Positions 42,126-54,319 are shown, numbered from the stretch's first letter. The stretch: 64,000 nucleotides of DNA from Kitagawia praeruptora (GCA_037693485.1 CM075353.1:103870501-103934500); one strand, 5' to 3'. Notes: generated by a model from the sequence alone, not told the origin. Program-made: numbers and translations.

Positions 42126-45064
42126 CTTCAGATTCAAGTCTTGTAGAAGAAGTTGCCTGTGTAGAATGATATTCAAGTAATAAAACTCGATTAGATTTAC
42201 AAACATCTTCATCTTTCTGATCTGAAGCTGCAATATGATCATCTTGTCCTTCACCAGTATTCTGTGTACTAACATCTTCAAAACCTGACTCCTCCTTAGA
42301 TTGATCAGATACAGTTGATGTCTCAATTCTTGCTGATATTGGTAGTACAAACAAAGAAATACTTGGATCATTAGAAAGATCTTCTGGTACTGATGGTGTA
42401 GAAGTTTGTCTTAGCCTTTCACCTCTTCTGTTTATAATTCCTGCAAGCCTTTCTTTTTGCTTCTGAGCTTTAACTTCTGGCTTTGAGTTGTGATTTGCTA
42501 AGTCATTCTTCTCATACATCTTGATAAAAGAATAAGTACCAGCATCCATACCAAGATTATTAGACCAAGATTCAGGAAAAACCTGATCCCAGAAATCAAA
42601 CGATGGTTTCCTAATTTTCTCTCCCTCACTATGGAGTTGATCATCCATACCCTCAATCTCACTTTGACTAGCTAAAGTCAACACTCTTTCTACCTCTCCT
42701 TTTGCCTGGTCAGGAGCCAGCCGCTCTGATTGTGGATCAATATCCATCTTTTCAAGTGTATCACTCAAATTTGGATAAGTGCTCTCATGACCTACAGAAA
42801 AATAGAGTTTAGAAAAAATTTTATACCTGAACTCACATGGAGAGAGGGTTCCTCATTTGGCAAGGGGCTTGAGGTTTTCTCCAAGGAGTGAGCTGCTATA
42901 GTCTCTGAACCCTTACAATCATCTTCTTTCTTTCCATAGACTACAGGCTCCAGTATACCACTTTCAGGTTCTCTACTAGACTCTGATGTCTTCAGTAATA
43001 CTTCATTAGACACCATAGTTAGTACATCACCGTCTTTAAGTGTTATTTGCTGAGACTCACCTCAAGAAAATCAGTCAAAGTTACTCCTCCCATATCATAG
43101 GGTTTCTCACTTGCAATTTCAGTCATCACAGAAGACCTTTCAACATCAGCTATCACAGCTCCTGAGTCATCTAACCTCTGACTAGATGGTTCTTGTGTTG
43201 CAGTGACTGTGATCTGATCTATCCTACTATCCACCACTGGTGCAATAGTATCTTCTGTTGACTGCATTCCCCTATCTACTTCCTCCAGTTGTTCACCGTC
43301 AGCTGAAGCATCTTCAATAATGACATCCTTATCAAATAAATATGCATGAAGTGATTGAAGTGCAACATGCTTTGAGAGTCCAAATTTCTTGACTAATTGT
43401 CTTCTGACAGACACATAGAAATACATCTTCATTAAGTCAAGTCTTTGATGTAGAAGTCCATATTCATCTGGAAATAAAAGTTTTGGTACTCTTTCAACCA
43501 GAAAATCTAGAACAGGCCTTGACAACTTCACTTTGAGAGAAATTAGTCCCATAGCCAGTCTGTATAATAATGTAGTTTCCCATAAAGAATCAATATCCAA
43601 ATCTTTATGGTCATTTGCTGACTTGATTGTAGCTTCATTTGTAGAGACCTGCATGATATTAGTTGGACTAGACTCTGTGTGTGTAGGTGACAATTGAATC
43701 TTTCTCCTTGTTCTCCCGGTATAGTGAGTAAAAGATTTATCCTGAGAAGACTCAAGAGGTGTAAACACAGAATTGATCTTGGGATGAGATCCTTTTTCAA
43801 TAGACACAGTCTTTTGAGAGACAGTATCCAGTAACTGTTTTCCCTTTTTAAGTACTACAGTCTTTTGAGAAACTGCAGCCTGGCTGTGACTAGGTGCTTC
43901 ATCTCTTTGTCCTAGCTTAGAAAGTCGAATTGCAGCCTTCAATTTTTCTCTCTCATCAAGAGATATATTATCATCATCTTCACTAGAACTACTACTACTT
44001 GACACAACAAATCTTCTCTTCCTTACAACTGATGTCTTTTGAGAAACACCAGAGGTTGGTTTCTTTGAAACAATAGGCTGTGGATTAAAACTTTGTTCTT
44101 GAATTGTTTCAGAGACTATAATGTTTTGGGCTACTTGGGTAGACACAGGTGGGTTCTCCTCCAAATGAGATTCCTGAGCCATTTCACCACAAAAGAAAGA
44201 AGAATTGTAGAGAGTAGGAAGATGAGTTTTAAGAATTACCTGAACATGATGTGGATAATGAATTGCAGGTATTTCTTCTAGATTCTTTTCATTTTCCTTC
44301 TTTGTAATGTCAGAGAAAATTCTCTTTTGCTGTACATAAGAAGAAACACAATGTTCTCTACCAAATCTAGTTTCAACATCAGGAATAAAATGGTTAATAA
44401 ACATTTGCATAAATCTATGATGATAAACCATTTTCCTGTTTTGATCTCTTAACCCAAGTTTAATACTCATCTGATTTAAGATAATGTGACCAATGTCTAT
44501 TACTTTGTTATAAAGCAAACTGTAAGCAATATGTGAAGTAACAGAAGTAATTTGATCAAAAGAACTACATTTACCAGTAAAGCATTTAGCTAATTGAACA
44601 AAGAAGAAAGACCACTCTTTCCTAAGACAAGATCTTCTTAACTGGCTCATGTTATCTAAAGGTCCATTATAACCTAATGCAGATAACATAGTTCTTACAT
44701 CATCATCAGATGGTACATTCTCATAATTCAAACTAATAGGTAAGTGAAGTACTGAATTAACAACAGATTCAGTAATATCAAAAGAATCTTGTCCTAAGTG
44801 TAGAACAATCTTACCTGATTGACTCTGAGTAGAATCAATTACCTCAGCATTCTCCCAAGCTTGTGTAACAGCTGCTTGATTAATCTGTGGAGATGCTGTC
44901 AATGCATAACTTAATGGTCCATATGCCAGAAAGTCCATGATTGGATGAAAATCAGTTAATACTTCTTCCTTGTTGGTGATAGCTGCTACATGATTGTTCG
45001 TCATAAAATCAAAGTCACCAAACTTGAAAGCTACTGATTTAGGTAATCTTCTTTGAGCTGCCAT
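42126..45064 (-). pseudogene. N-terminal part of the E1 extra ORF (ORF3), two frame breaks
   Basis: ATG at 45064 (MAAQRRLPKS). 673 codons are open to 43043. A loss of about 47 bp relative to E2 (near 43062) and a 1-bp indel (near 42820) then shift the frame, which is recoverable to 42126 where element G enters. Residues about 55-235 form the domain shared with ORF3 of element C (ITESVVNSVLHLP, LRKEWSFFFVQLAKCF, RFMQMFINHFIPD). F352-V-V then seven Ser and EDDD is SIM-like. L375xxA378xxxS382 is UIM-like. A later folded part carries ETTLLYRLAMGLISLKVKL. No membrane segment is seen. Function unknown. Confidence 0.82.
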
Positions 45065-45735
45065 TTTTGATCTGAAAAGAACTTGAAAAATTCTTGAAAT
45101 GGATTAGTGATTTTGAAAACTCGAGAGTGTTTTTGCTTTAGAGAATGTGAAATTAGAGAAAGCAATTACACGATTAGAGTTTCAAAACAAATATATTTCA
45201 CAAATCTTTCAGACCACTATCCCACGTCGACACGTAGATTGACAGGTGTCAGTCCCTGAAAAGTGCGGTTACCCACGATTTTTGGAAAATAAAATCCAAA
45301 ATTGATTTTCATGAAATAAATCAGGGTATTATCAAGATAAAAATCAATACTGATCAGCTTCCTTTTCCTGTTGACCTCCCATCAAAATAATCACAAAATG
45401 CAATGTGATTTAAAAATAATAATTCTCAAATCCTGATGGTCACACTTGAAATCCTGATCAATATCATCCTGATTCCAGAGACTTAAATGGAGTTTCCACG
45501 TGGCATTTTCTTCTTTTATCTGAAAAAGAAATAAACAATTAATCTGAACAAAATCAATTGGTTAGATATTTTCGACATTTCTTGAAAATACAAGAAATAA
45601 AGTCACACGCGATAATTAGCATTTGACTTCATTGATAGTTCCAAGTGATTGTTCAGCTTCTCACGCCTTTCTATAAAAGAAACAGACACCTTATGCCATT
45701 CTCCATAAACCTTTCAATTTCTTTTCTTCTCAACA
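45065..45735. promoter_or_regulatory. Divergent promoter-like intergenic region of E1 (ORF3 leftward, antisense ORF rightward)
   Basis: 671 bp between two divergent ATGs. It holds a perfect G-box/ABRE-like CCACGTGGCA at 45496-45505 and a plus-strand TATAAAAG at 45672-45679, 57 bp before the antisense ATG. AT-rich TATA-like sequence lies near 45190 for the minus strand. The equivalent stretch in E2 is 59761-60430 with the same G-box (60193-60202) and TATA (60367-60374). Confidence 0.5.
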
Positions 45736-45941
45736 ATGATCCTCAAACCAAAACTCCATTCAAACCCATTCTTTAGGTTTTTCACAGTTGATGAACATCC
45801 TGTTATTTATCATCTCTTTGAAGAGATGACTTTTCTCATCGAACTAGTCATGGATGGAATAGTTTTAGATAATATCCAGAGGTTTCTCCTAGAACATCCA
45901 TCTGTTGGATACAATCTTCCCCTAACCTCCTCAAAACTTGA
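45736..45941 (+). pseudogene. Antisense small ORF of E1, cut by E2
   Basis: ATG at 45736 in context CAACAATGAT. 68 codons (MILKPKLHSNPFFRFFTVDE at the start) are open up to the E2 LTR. The E2 homologue shows the original length was 89 codons. It lies opposite to the element and has its own TATA box. No domain is recognised. Confidence 0.45.
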
Positions 45942-46687
45942 TGTTAACTCGAATAACTTGTAGAAGGGGGGGTTGAATACAAGTTATATAATCGTGTATG
46001 ATTTTTACTTGGTTATATGAACAAGAATAAATGAATGAATCAAACTCTGTTTGTATTAATAAGATCAAATACAAACTCTACCAAAGGTGTACAATACCTT
46101 TAGCAGCTGCTGACAAAATAAATCTCTCTCTCTCTCTGTTTGTTTCAAACTTTCGAATACAAACCTTATACAGAGCTACGCACACGAACTTCGAACTCAC
46201 ACTTGTTCGACTACTACACTTTTTACAATGATATAGAGAAAGTATTTATAATGCTACCTATCAACTAATAACAGAAAGATAATCTATACATGACAATGTT
46301 CTGCCTTTCAGTTGATAGTTTCCATCAATAGAAAATTCTTTCCTTCATCAAATCTTCTTGCTTGTTCTTCAAACAATGATCCTGTTTTATAGCACTTGCC
46401 AGTTTCTGTAGCATCCATAATGACATCATCAGTAACACAACTGATATCAGGACATGCACACTGCATCAGTATCTGATCACCATCAGTATTAGACCTTCAT
46501 CAGGATTTGCTCTCTGTTCCTGACATGTAGTCTCCGATACACTGTTCATTCCTGACTAAACCTTACAGATAACTGTCTAACACATATTTCCTATACAAGG
46601 TGCTAAATCCTTTATAAAATCAGGATATATAAGAAGTATAAGTAAAATTCTATTCTTAACATCACAACTCATGAATTATTCCTAACA
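45942..46687 (-). repeat. Element E2 3' LTR (746 bp)
   Basis: TGTTAACTCG to TCCTAACA. Minus-strand TATAAATAC at 46242-46250. The adjacent minus-strand purine tract AAATAGAGGGAGAT (46688-46701) is the PPT. It is clearly diverged from the E1 LTR, for example around 46190-46215. Confidence 0.88.
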
Positions 46688-46853
46688 ATCTCCCTCTATT
46701 TATGCTTTAAAATCTAAAGCATAAATCTGAGTTGTTGATGTCAAAACATATAATAATACAATCAGAATAGAATTTATGAATTCAGAAATCATGAAGTTAA
46801 GTACCTCCTCTTCTTAGATATAGACATAGTATCCAGTACTTAGACGAAAGAAT

Positions 46854-49223
46854 TCAACTATTCGATGCTTCTTTTCCTTTACCACTTCCATGATGAGATT
46901 CACCCCTGTCACAATCTTTATCTCCCCTAGTTCTTCTTTTATCCCCGGTCTGTTGTTGTTGTTGTCTTTGAATTGTCTTTATCTCCCCCTTTTTGACATC
47001 AGCAACATTAATTCCAAGAGATTCAGTAACAGAACAAATGAGATTCATCAGAACTGCTTGATTTTCCATAATAGTGACCTGGTTATCTTCAAGTGTTTGA
47101 AGTCTTGATTGAATTTCAACTTGAGATTTCAGAATATCTTGTAGAATTTCAGAATTGACTTCAATGTTGGAAGTGTTTGGAATATCTTCAGATTCAAGTC
47201 TTGTAGAAGAAGTTGCCTGTGTAGAATGATATTCAAGTAATAAAACTCGATTAGAGTTACAAACATCTTCATCTTTCTGATCTGAAGCTGCAATATGATC
47301 ATCTTGTCCTTCACCAGTATTCTGTGTACTAATATCTACAAATCCTGACTCCTCCTTAGATTGATCAGATACTGTTGATGTCTCAATTCTTGCTGATATT
47401 GGAAGTACAAACAAAGGAATACTTGGATCATTAGAAATATCTTCTAGTACTGATAATGTAGAAGTTTGTCTTAGCCTTTCACCTCTTCTGTTGATAATTC
47501 CTGCAAGCCTTTCTTTTTGCTTCTGAGCTTTAACTTCTGGCTTTGAGTTGTGTTTTGCTAAGTCATTCTTCTCATACATCTTGATAAAAGAATAAGTACC
47601 AGCATCCATACCAATATTATTAGACCAAGATTCAGGAAAAACCTGATCCCAGAAATCAAACGATGGTTTCCTAATTTTCTCTCCCTCACTATGGAGTTGA
47701 TCATCCATACCCTCAATCTCACTTTGACTAGCTAAAGTCAACACTCTTTCTACCTCTCCTTTTGCCTGGTCAGGAGCCAGCCGCTCTGAATGTGGATCAA
47801 TATCCATCTTTTCAAGTGTATCACTCAATTTTGGATAAGTGCTCTCATGACCTACAGAAAAATAGAGTTTATAAGAAGTTTTTACACCTGAACTCACATG
47901 GAGAGAGGGTTCCTCATTTGGCAAGGGGCTTGAGGTTTTCTCCAAGGAGTGAGCTGCTATAGTCTCTGAACCCTTACAATCATCTACTTTCCTTCCAGAG
48001 ACTACAAGCTCCAGTATACCACTTCCAGGTTCTTTACTAGACTCTGATGTCTTCAGTAATACTACATTAGACACCCTAGTTAGTATGTCACCATCTTTAA
48101 GTGTTGTTTGTTGAGACTCACCCTCAAGGTAGATAGACTCTGACTGAACAATATTTGTTTGATCTTCAGAAAAATCAATCAAAGTCATTCCTCCCATATC
48201 ATAGGGTTTCTCACTTGCAATTTCAGTCATCACAGAAGACCTTTCAACATCAGCTATCACAGCTCCTGAGTCATCCAACCTCTGACTAGATGGTTCTTGT
48301 GTTGCAGTGACTGTGATCTGATTTTTCCTACTATTCACCACTGGTGCAATAGTATCTTCTGTTGACTACATTCCACTATCTACTTCCTCCAGTTGTTCAC
48401 CTTGAGCTGAAGCATCTTCAATAATGACATCCTTATCAAATAAGTATGTATGAAGTGATTGAAGTGCAACATGCTTCGAGAGTCCAAATTTCTTGACTAA
48501 TTGTCTTCTGACAGACATATAGAAATACATCTTCATTAAGTCAAGTCTTTGATGTAGAAGTCCATACTCTTCTGGAAATAAAAGCTTTGGTTCTCTTTCA
48601 ACCAGAAAATCTAGAACAGGCCTTGACAACTTCACTTTGTGAGAAATTAGTCCCAAAGCCAGTCTATATGATAATGTAGTTTCCCATGAAGAATCAATAT
48701 CCAGATCTCTATGGTCATTTGCTGACTTGATTGTAGCTTCATTTGTAGAGACCTGCATGATATTAGTTGGACTAGACTCTGTGTGTGTAGGTGACAACTG
48801 AATCTTTCTCCTTATTCTCCTGGTATAGTGAGCAAAAGATTTATCCTGAGAAGACTCAAGAGGTGTAGACACAGAATTGATCTTGAGATGAGATCCTTTT
48901 TCAATAGACACAGTCTTTTGAGAGACAGTATCCAGTAACTGTTTTCCCTTTTTTTAAGTACTACAGTCTTTTGAGAAACTGCAGCCTGGCTGTGACTAGG
49001 TGCTTCATCTCTTTGTCCTAGCTTAGAAAGTCGAATTGTAGCCTTCAATTTTTCTCTCTCAACAAGAGATATATTATCATCATCTTCACTAGAACTACTA
49101 CTACTTGACACAACAAATCTTCTCTTCCTTACAACTGATGTCTTTTGAGAAACACCAGAGGTTGGTTTCTTTGAAACAATAGGCTATGGATTAAAACTTT
49201 GTTCTTGAATTGTTTCAGAAACT
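46854..49223 (-). pseudogene. C-terminal part of the E2 extra ORF (ORF3), three lesions
   Basis: Homologous to E1 ORF3, without element G. TAG at 49184-49186 where E1 has CAG. Two extra Ts in a T-run near 48950 shift the frame. TAG at 48366-48368 again replaces CAG of E1. Downstream a clean 495-codon frame (46854-48341) runs to the native stop and ends with the coiled-coil and basic tail. In the UIM-like motif the key Ala is Thr here (LKATIRLS). The N-terminal part lies at 58819-59760 beyond element F. Confidence 0.85.
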
Positions 49224-49228
49224 ATAAT
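49224..49228. repeat. Target-site duplication of element F, left copy (ATAAT)
   Basis: ATAAT here and at 58814-58818. The intact E1 sequence reads ACTATAATGTTTTGGG, which confirms the empty site. Confidence 0.93.
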
Positions 49229-52200
49229 TGTAACACCCTCACTTGACTATATTAATATACAGGCTTTTTATAAGTAATTAAATTTTTTTACAGGGGAATT
49301 TCAGAAAATTTTGACATGATGTATTCATAAATATGACTAACCACCTGTCCAAATCAACAAAACTAATTCAACTGTATCCAAATCTGCTCACCACATAGTA
49401 TTGACAAAATCATAAAGAAATATAATTTCTAACTAACCAAGACCGCTCACAGGTCACAGTATGAAACAACTACTAATTAACTATTACAACCCGAATCCGA
49501 ATAAAATAATATACATTTTCTGTGACTAAATAAGGTCACCGTTTAACTAGATATTCAACCATTACTAAATCCCAAACCACTATCTGGAGAAATCCATAAC
49601 CCGAACGTCTCCTCTTGATGCTGGAAGAGTATTACCAACTGACCACAAGGTCCACTAATCATCTCTATTAACTGGAGAAAATAAACATTAAAGCAAAAGT
49701 GAGCCAACAACGCTCAGCAAGTGCAAATAGTGATAGCAACATCAATAACGACTACAAATTCTGAAAACAAGAAGAAATGTCTCATGCTGCGAAAAGAATC
49801 AGTTAAGTTAATTATCTGATTGTTACGAGGAGCCAACATTTCACCATTAGAGTATGGTGCATCAACAATGAGAACTGATAAAAGTTCTGATAACAAAATA
49901 TAATTGAAATAGGCTTCAAGAGAGTCAGAAGACAAATCAACTCAATCTCAATGTATAGATTAGAATTGGATTTTTATTTTTATGTTTAAAAAAAAACAAT
50001 AAGGTTAGGCTGCTGATCAGTCACGCACTAACCCCGGACAAACGCACACAGCAATGTCCTTAATTGGATCCATGGCACACATTGGCCTTAACTTCTGACC
50101 ATTAATCTGGTCTCCCCGAAGGGACATCTGTTGACCATTAATATGGTCTCCCCGAAGGGACATCTATTTTAAAAAAAATTCCAATTCTATATCCAACGCA
50201 CTAGGTGTCGGAAAAATCGACAACCCTTGCCAACCAACTAAATGGAAACTCACGTTCCAAAACAACTTATAATCCAAGAGTCAATGAAGGATTCAAGATC
50301 AACAGGTGTTGATAAGTTCGACACAATAATTGGGTAATAAAAGAAGAACAACAATCTCAAAAGGTATCGACAAGTTCGATAGAATAGAGGGTGATAACCG
50401 AATAATCAAGATCTTCAATAAATACCGACGAGTTCGATAATAAATGGGGTGGAGAATATAAAGAACAATATTTCGAATAAGCATTGACAAGATAGATATG
50501 AATAACTGGGGACACATCATCATTATTTGATTAAAGAGAAAATCGACTTGGCAACAATACAAGATATAAATCGCAACAAAATTGCCAACAATTGAAATCC
50601 TAAGTTGGAGCAGGGACATAATCAAGCACTACGCATTTATTAAAATTTTACAACACATAGTAAGGTTTGAATCAACATAAGCGAGTAAAGCAGTTTAAAC
50701 GATTATCTGTAAAATAATTTCAGGATACTTAAATACAAATTAGTTTGAAGAAACATTTTCAAGAAGGTGTTCACTGGAGAAATTATGCTAAAAATCAGGA
50801 ATTTCATTAACAGATATTTATGGGGATTTAAAGCTTGGATTCTCTCTATTTAGAAAATCCCTTAAACATTTTTCAAGGAAAATAAAAGATAGGGCGTTCA
50901 ACTGAGGAGCCCAATAACATTCCATGTATAAAATGATATGCGGAAAAAGGCTAGTGATAAGATTCTTTGAGAAATTGGTATTTGAATCGAGGGTGGGGAA
51001 AATAAACGTTTTCACGCTAATTGAGGAAATACATCATTTTCTAAATATACTTGACCACATCATATCATATAACAAAGGAATTGAATTGCATCACTTGAAT
51101 GATAAAAGAAAAGCAAAACACTTGCCTTGATTCACGGAGTTCTCGACCTTAACATCGATCCATAACTCAGTTTCACGACATCTCTTTACTTGCTAGCCTT
51201 TTATTTGGCCCTACTTCCACTTCTACTTCGTAACTCGTTAACTTCCACGTCAATACATCCGTCGGCTTTGATACTTGTCCTTCTGCTTATCTTTTTACTC
51301 GTACCCTGCTCTTGGCCATGTCTCCTATTCAACCTTTTCAAGGTCAAATACTATTTTAGTATCCAACTAAGCAAAATCTTATTGTTTTGCTCTACTCTAC
51401 CCATACGCGTCCTATAACGCTTACTTATATAACTTATACAAACATACTTAATCACATTCATAATATAGTTTCAAGACAACCACTAAATCAAATACTCACT
51501 CCACATAAATACTTAACACATATGATTACTCGACACTTAGATACCATCTAGGCAACCACTTCACAACAATACATATCAACTATAACATTTACCTTGACTC
51601 TCGAAAATCACCATATACTTTTAAATCACCAAATCAAATAACTTAAATAGATTTTTAAATAAATTTGCAGGGGATTTTTAGAAAATTTCGGCATGAAGTA
51701 TTCGTTTATCGGACTATGGGCACAGCCCCTCAAATACAAGTCAACCCTGCTTTAGCAAAAATAAAGCTGCCTCAACTTGCAGCAACATAAAAATAAACAA
51801 ATAAGAAAAGTACCTGCCCAGACATGCGGCACCTAGCACATAATGATTTACATTACACTACTACTTACGCTACACCAATGATCATATTTCTCATGCATTT
51901 TAATGATACACGTGACAATCAATCATTGATGTTCGTAAGCCCTAGGGAACAACCCCTAGCACTAACTATTACTTACGCTATATCAATGATCGCATCACTC
52001 AAGTATATTAATTATACTCGTGATAGCTAATCATGGATATTCGTAAGCCATAGGGATTAGTCGAAAAGAATTACACAAGTCCTTTAAATATTGACATTTA
52101 AAAACTTGTGATCTTCTCATAACCCCTAGCACATTCTAATTATTATAAAATTCTAACATTTAACACATAGACATTATTTAGTAACTCCACAAACTCTTAG

Positions 52201-52797
52201 CACATTAGCATTTACCAATATATACTCGACTACTACAGTTATTCCACATAAACCATTTACAACTAGCAATCTCAAATAAACTCTTACCATTTTATATGAC
52301 AACTAATAATCGCCCACTAATGACCGCAACTAATACTATATTCAATCGAAATCATGTTAATACCAATTACTATTTACTACTAAACGACAACCAAATACTC
52401 ACTTATAATCCACCAAGTAGTTGACAATTATGACCTCTACCAAATACTATTACTCGTTTATACATTTAGCATCTAGACCTTACCGGAACCAATTTCAAAA
52501 GTAAACCACATAACTCCACATATTATCCGCTAATCACACTTAACAAATAACAATTAGCTTTTAACAATCACTAAACCCGAGCATTTAATCGGACTCACAA
52601 TTATAATTACCAACATACTTTCCGAATTAAATTTCGGAAATTAATCTAATCACTAAAATTAACCCATATACTCACAAATTAAATCTAATTAAAATACAAC
52701 AATTAAATAATTACTCTAATATGCAAACTAAACAATTTACATCGGAACATAAAAATTATACTTCTTCGATTTTCAAGCTCCCCAAACAATCTCTCTC

Positions 52798-52842
<45 letters not shown>

Positions 52843-53735
52843 TTGCTGCTGCCTTCAGCCCCGCGCCTGGTCGCCGAAATCCACCGCGCAGCAACCACCG
52901 AGCTCGCCGGACTGCTGCTCCTCCACGGCACAGCCGCCGCCAGTCAGCCTCCCCCCTTCCCGCACGCTGCTCACCACTGCATACCAATCGCGTGTATACA
53001 CACGCATATACATACATACACACACACAAATCGATTTCCCCCTCCTTAATCTCACCATCTCTAATCTCTTTTCTTTTCTTCCTCTCTACTTCTCTTTTTC
53101 TTCGTTTCTTTTTCTCTCCCGAATTCTCTCGAACCTCCCTTCTGCTGGGCTGCTGTGTATATACTAATGGGCTTGGCCCAATAACTTTATAACACTACTT
53201 ATTCGCTTTAATACTAATAATCGACTTAAAAAAATCACAATTAAATAAAACTTCCGGAAAATTACACTTTTCATTTTTAAAATAAAGAATATAAAATTAC
53301 AAGCACGTACATATTTTCGAAATATTTTTCGGATCAAAAATGAATTAAATATGAATTTTCGAAGTTTTGATCCTTTAAATACAATAAAATTCTTAAAATC
53401 ATTTTAAAATACTCAGGCATCCAAATTAATCCACCCAACAATTTTAAAAACTCAATAAATATATAAAGATAATATCATAAAAGATTTCATGATTTTTAAG
53501 CCCTCCGATAATTTTATAAAATTTACAGAGGATCAAAAATGCATGATTTAAATATTTTTAAATCCTCAAAAATACAAATAAAAATACACCGACCTTCACA
53601 GCTCACACAAATCATCATATAACCACATAAATACCACCTCACATACATTTCATCTTTACAACAATATTCACATAATATAATTCATAATATATAATAAATA
53701 AATAATTTTAAATTCGAAATTTCTAAGGCGTTATA
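49229..53735 (-). repeat. Element F 3' LTR (4507 bp)
   Basis: TGTAACACCCTC at the left, GGCGTTATA at the right. It holds a 36-bp tandem duplication (50096-50167), a diverged tandem repeat of about 100 bp (51865-52065), a TC microsatellite (about 52799-52834), a GC-rich segment (52850-52985) and promoter-like DNA near 53155-53185. Frames in it such as 52721-53167 come from simple sequence and recur in the other LTR. Confidence 0.93.
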
Positions 53736-54319
53736 TCCTTCCCCCCTTAATTGGATTCTGTCCTCAGAATCGCCCTAAGGACACAAATAACAATTCTCGT
53801 CAAATATCTTACTTCCACTTCCCAGGTTGTATCTTTCAACCACTAGGATTCCACCATACCATCTCATAATTTATAAGCTCATTTCATGAGCCCTCAATTT
53901 CCGAAATAACTTTATACTTTGACTTCCGAGTCTTTTTAACTCTAGTCGTTTAACTCACGGAAACGAATATCTTTCCTCGACAATCGATATACTTATAAAT
54001 ATGACTAACCACCTGTCCAAATCAACAAAACTAATTCAACTGTATCCAAATCTGCTCACCACATAGTATTGACAAAATCATAAAGAAATATAATTTCTAA
54101 CTAACCAAGACCGCTCACAGGTCACAGTATGAAACAACTACTAATTAACTATTACAACCCGAATCCGAATAAAATAATATACATTTTTTGTGACTAAATA
54201 AGGTCACCGTTTAACTAGATATTCAACCTTGACTAAATCCCAAACCACTATCCGGCGAAATCCATAACCCGAACGTCTCCTCTTGATGCTGGAAGAGTAT
54301 TACTGCTCTGATACCAACT
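53736..54319 (-). other. Internal region of element F, with duplicated LTR segment and PBS
   Basis: 53736-53750 is the PPT (minus strand AAGGGGGGAAGGA next to the LTR). 53751-53994 is unique and non-coding. 53995-54303 copies LTR bases 54418-54726 almost exactly. 54306-54317 is the PBS (minus strand TGGTATCAGAGC), two bases from the 5' LTR at 54320. Confidence 0.88.

Larger units (their letters stand above)
33585..45941 (-). mobile_element. Element E1: Sirevirus-like Copia element, 3' half, carrying nested G
   Basis: Minus-strand element: 3' LTR (33585-34328), PPT, ORF3 split by element G, divergent spacer. At 45941 it is interrupted by the 3' LTR of a second family member, E2; homologous spacer continues in E2 at 60637 but not here. 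Its pol and 5' LTR should lie beyond the right edge. The insertion into D is flanked on the left by AAATA (33580-33584); the partner copy is not in view. Confidence 0.8.

Noticed and set aside
52721..53167. 148-codon plus-strand frame with Ser/Leu run and Pro/His-rich tail (also 57811-58245)
   Set aside because: It is driven by the TC microsatellite and antisense to the element; its length changes with repeat number between LTRs.
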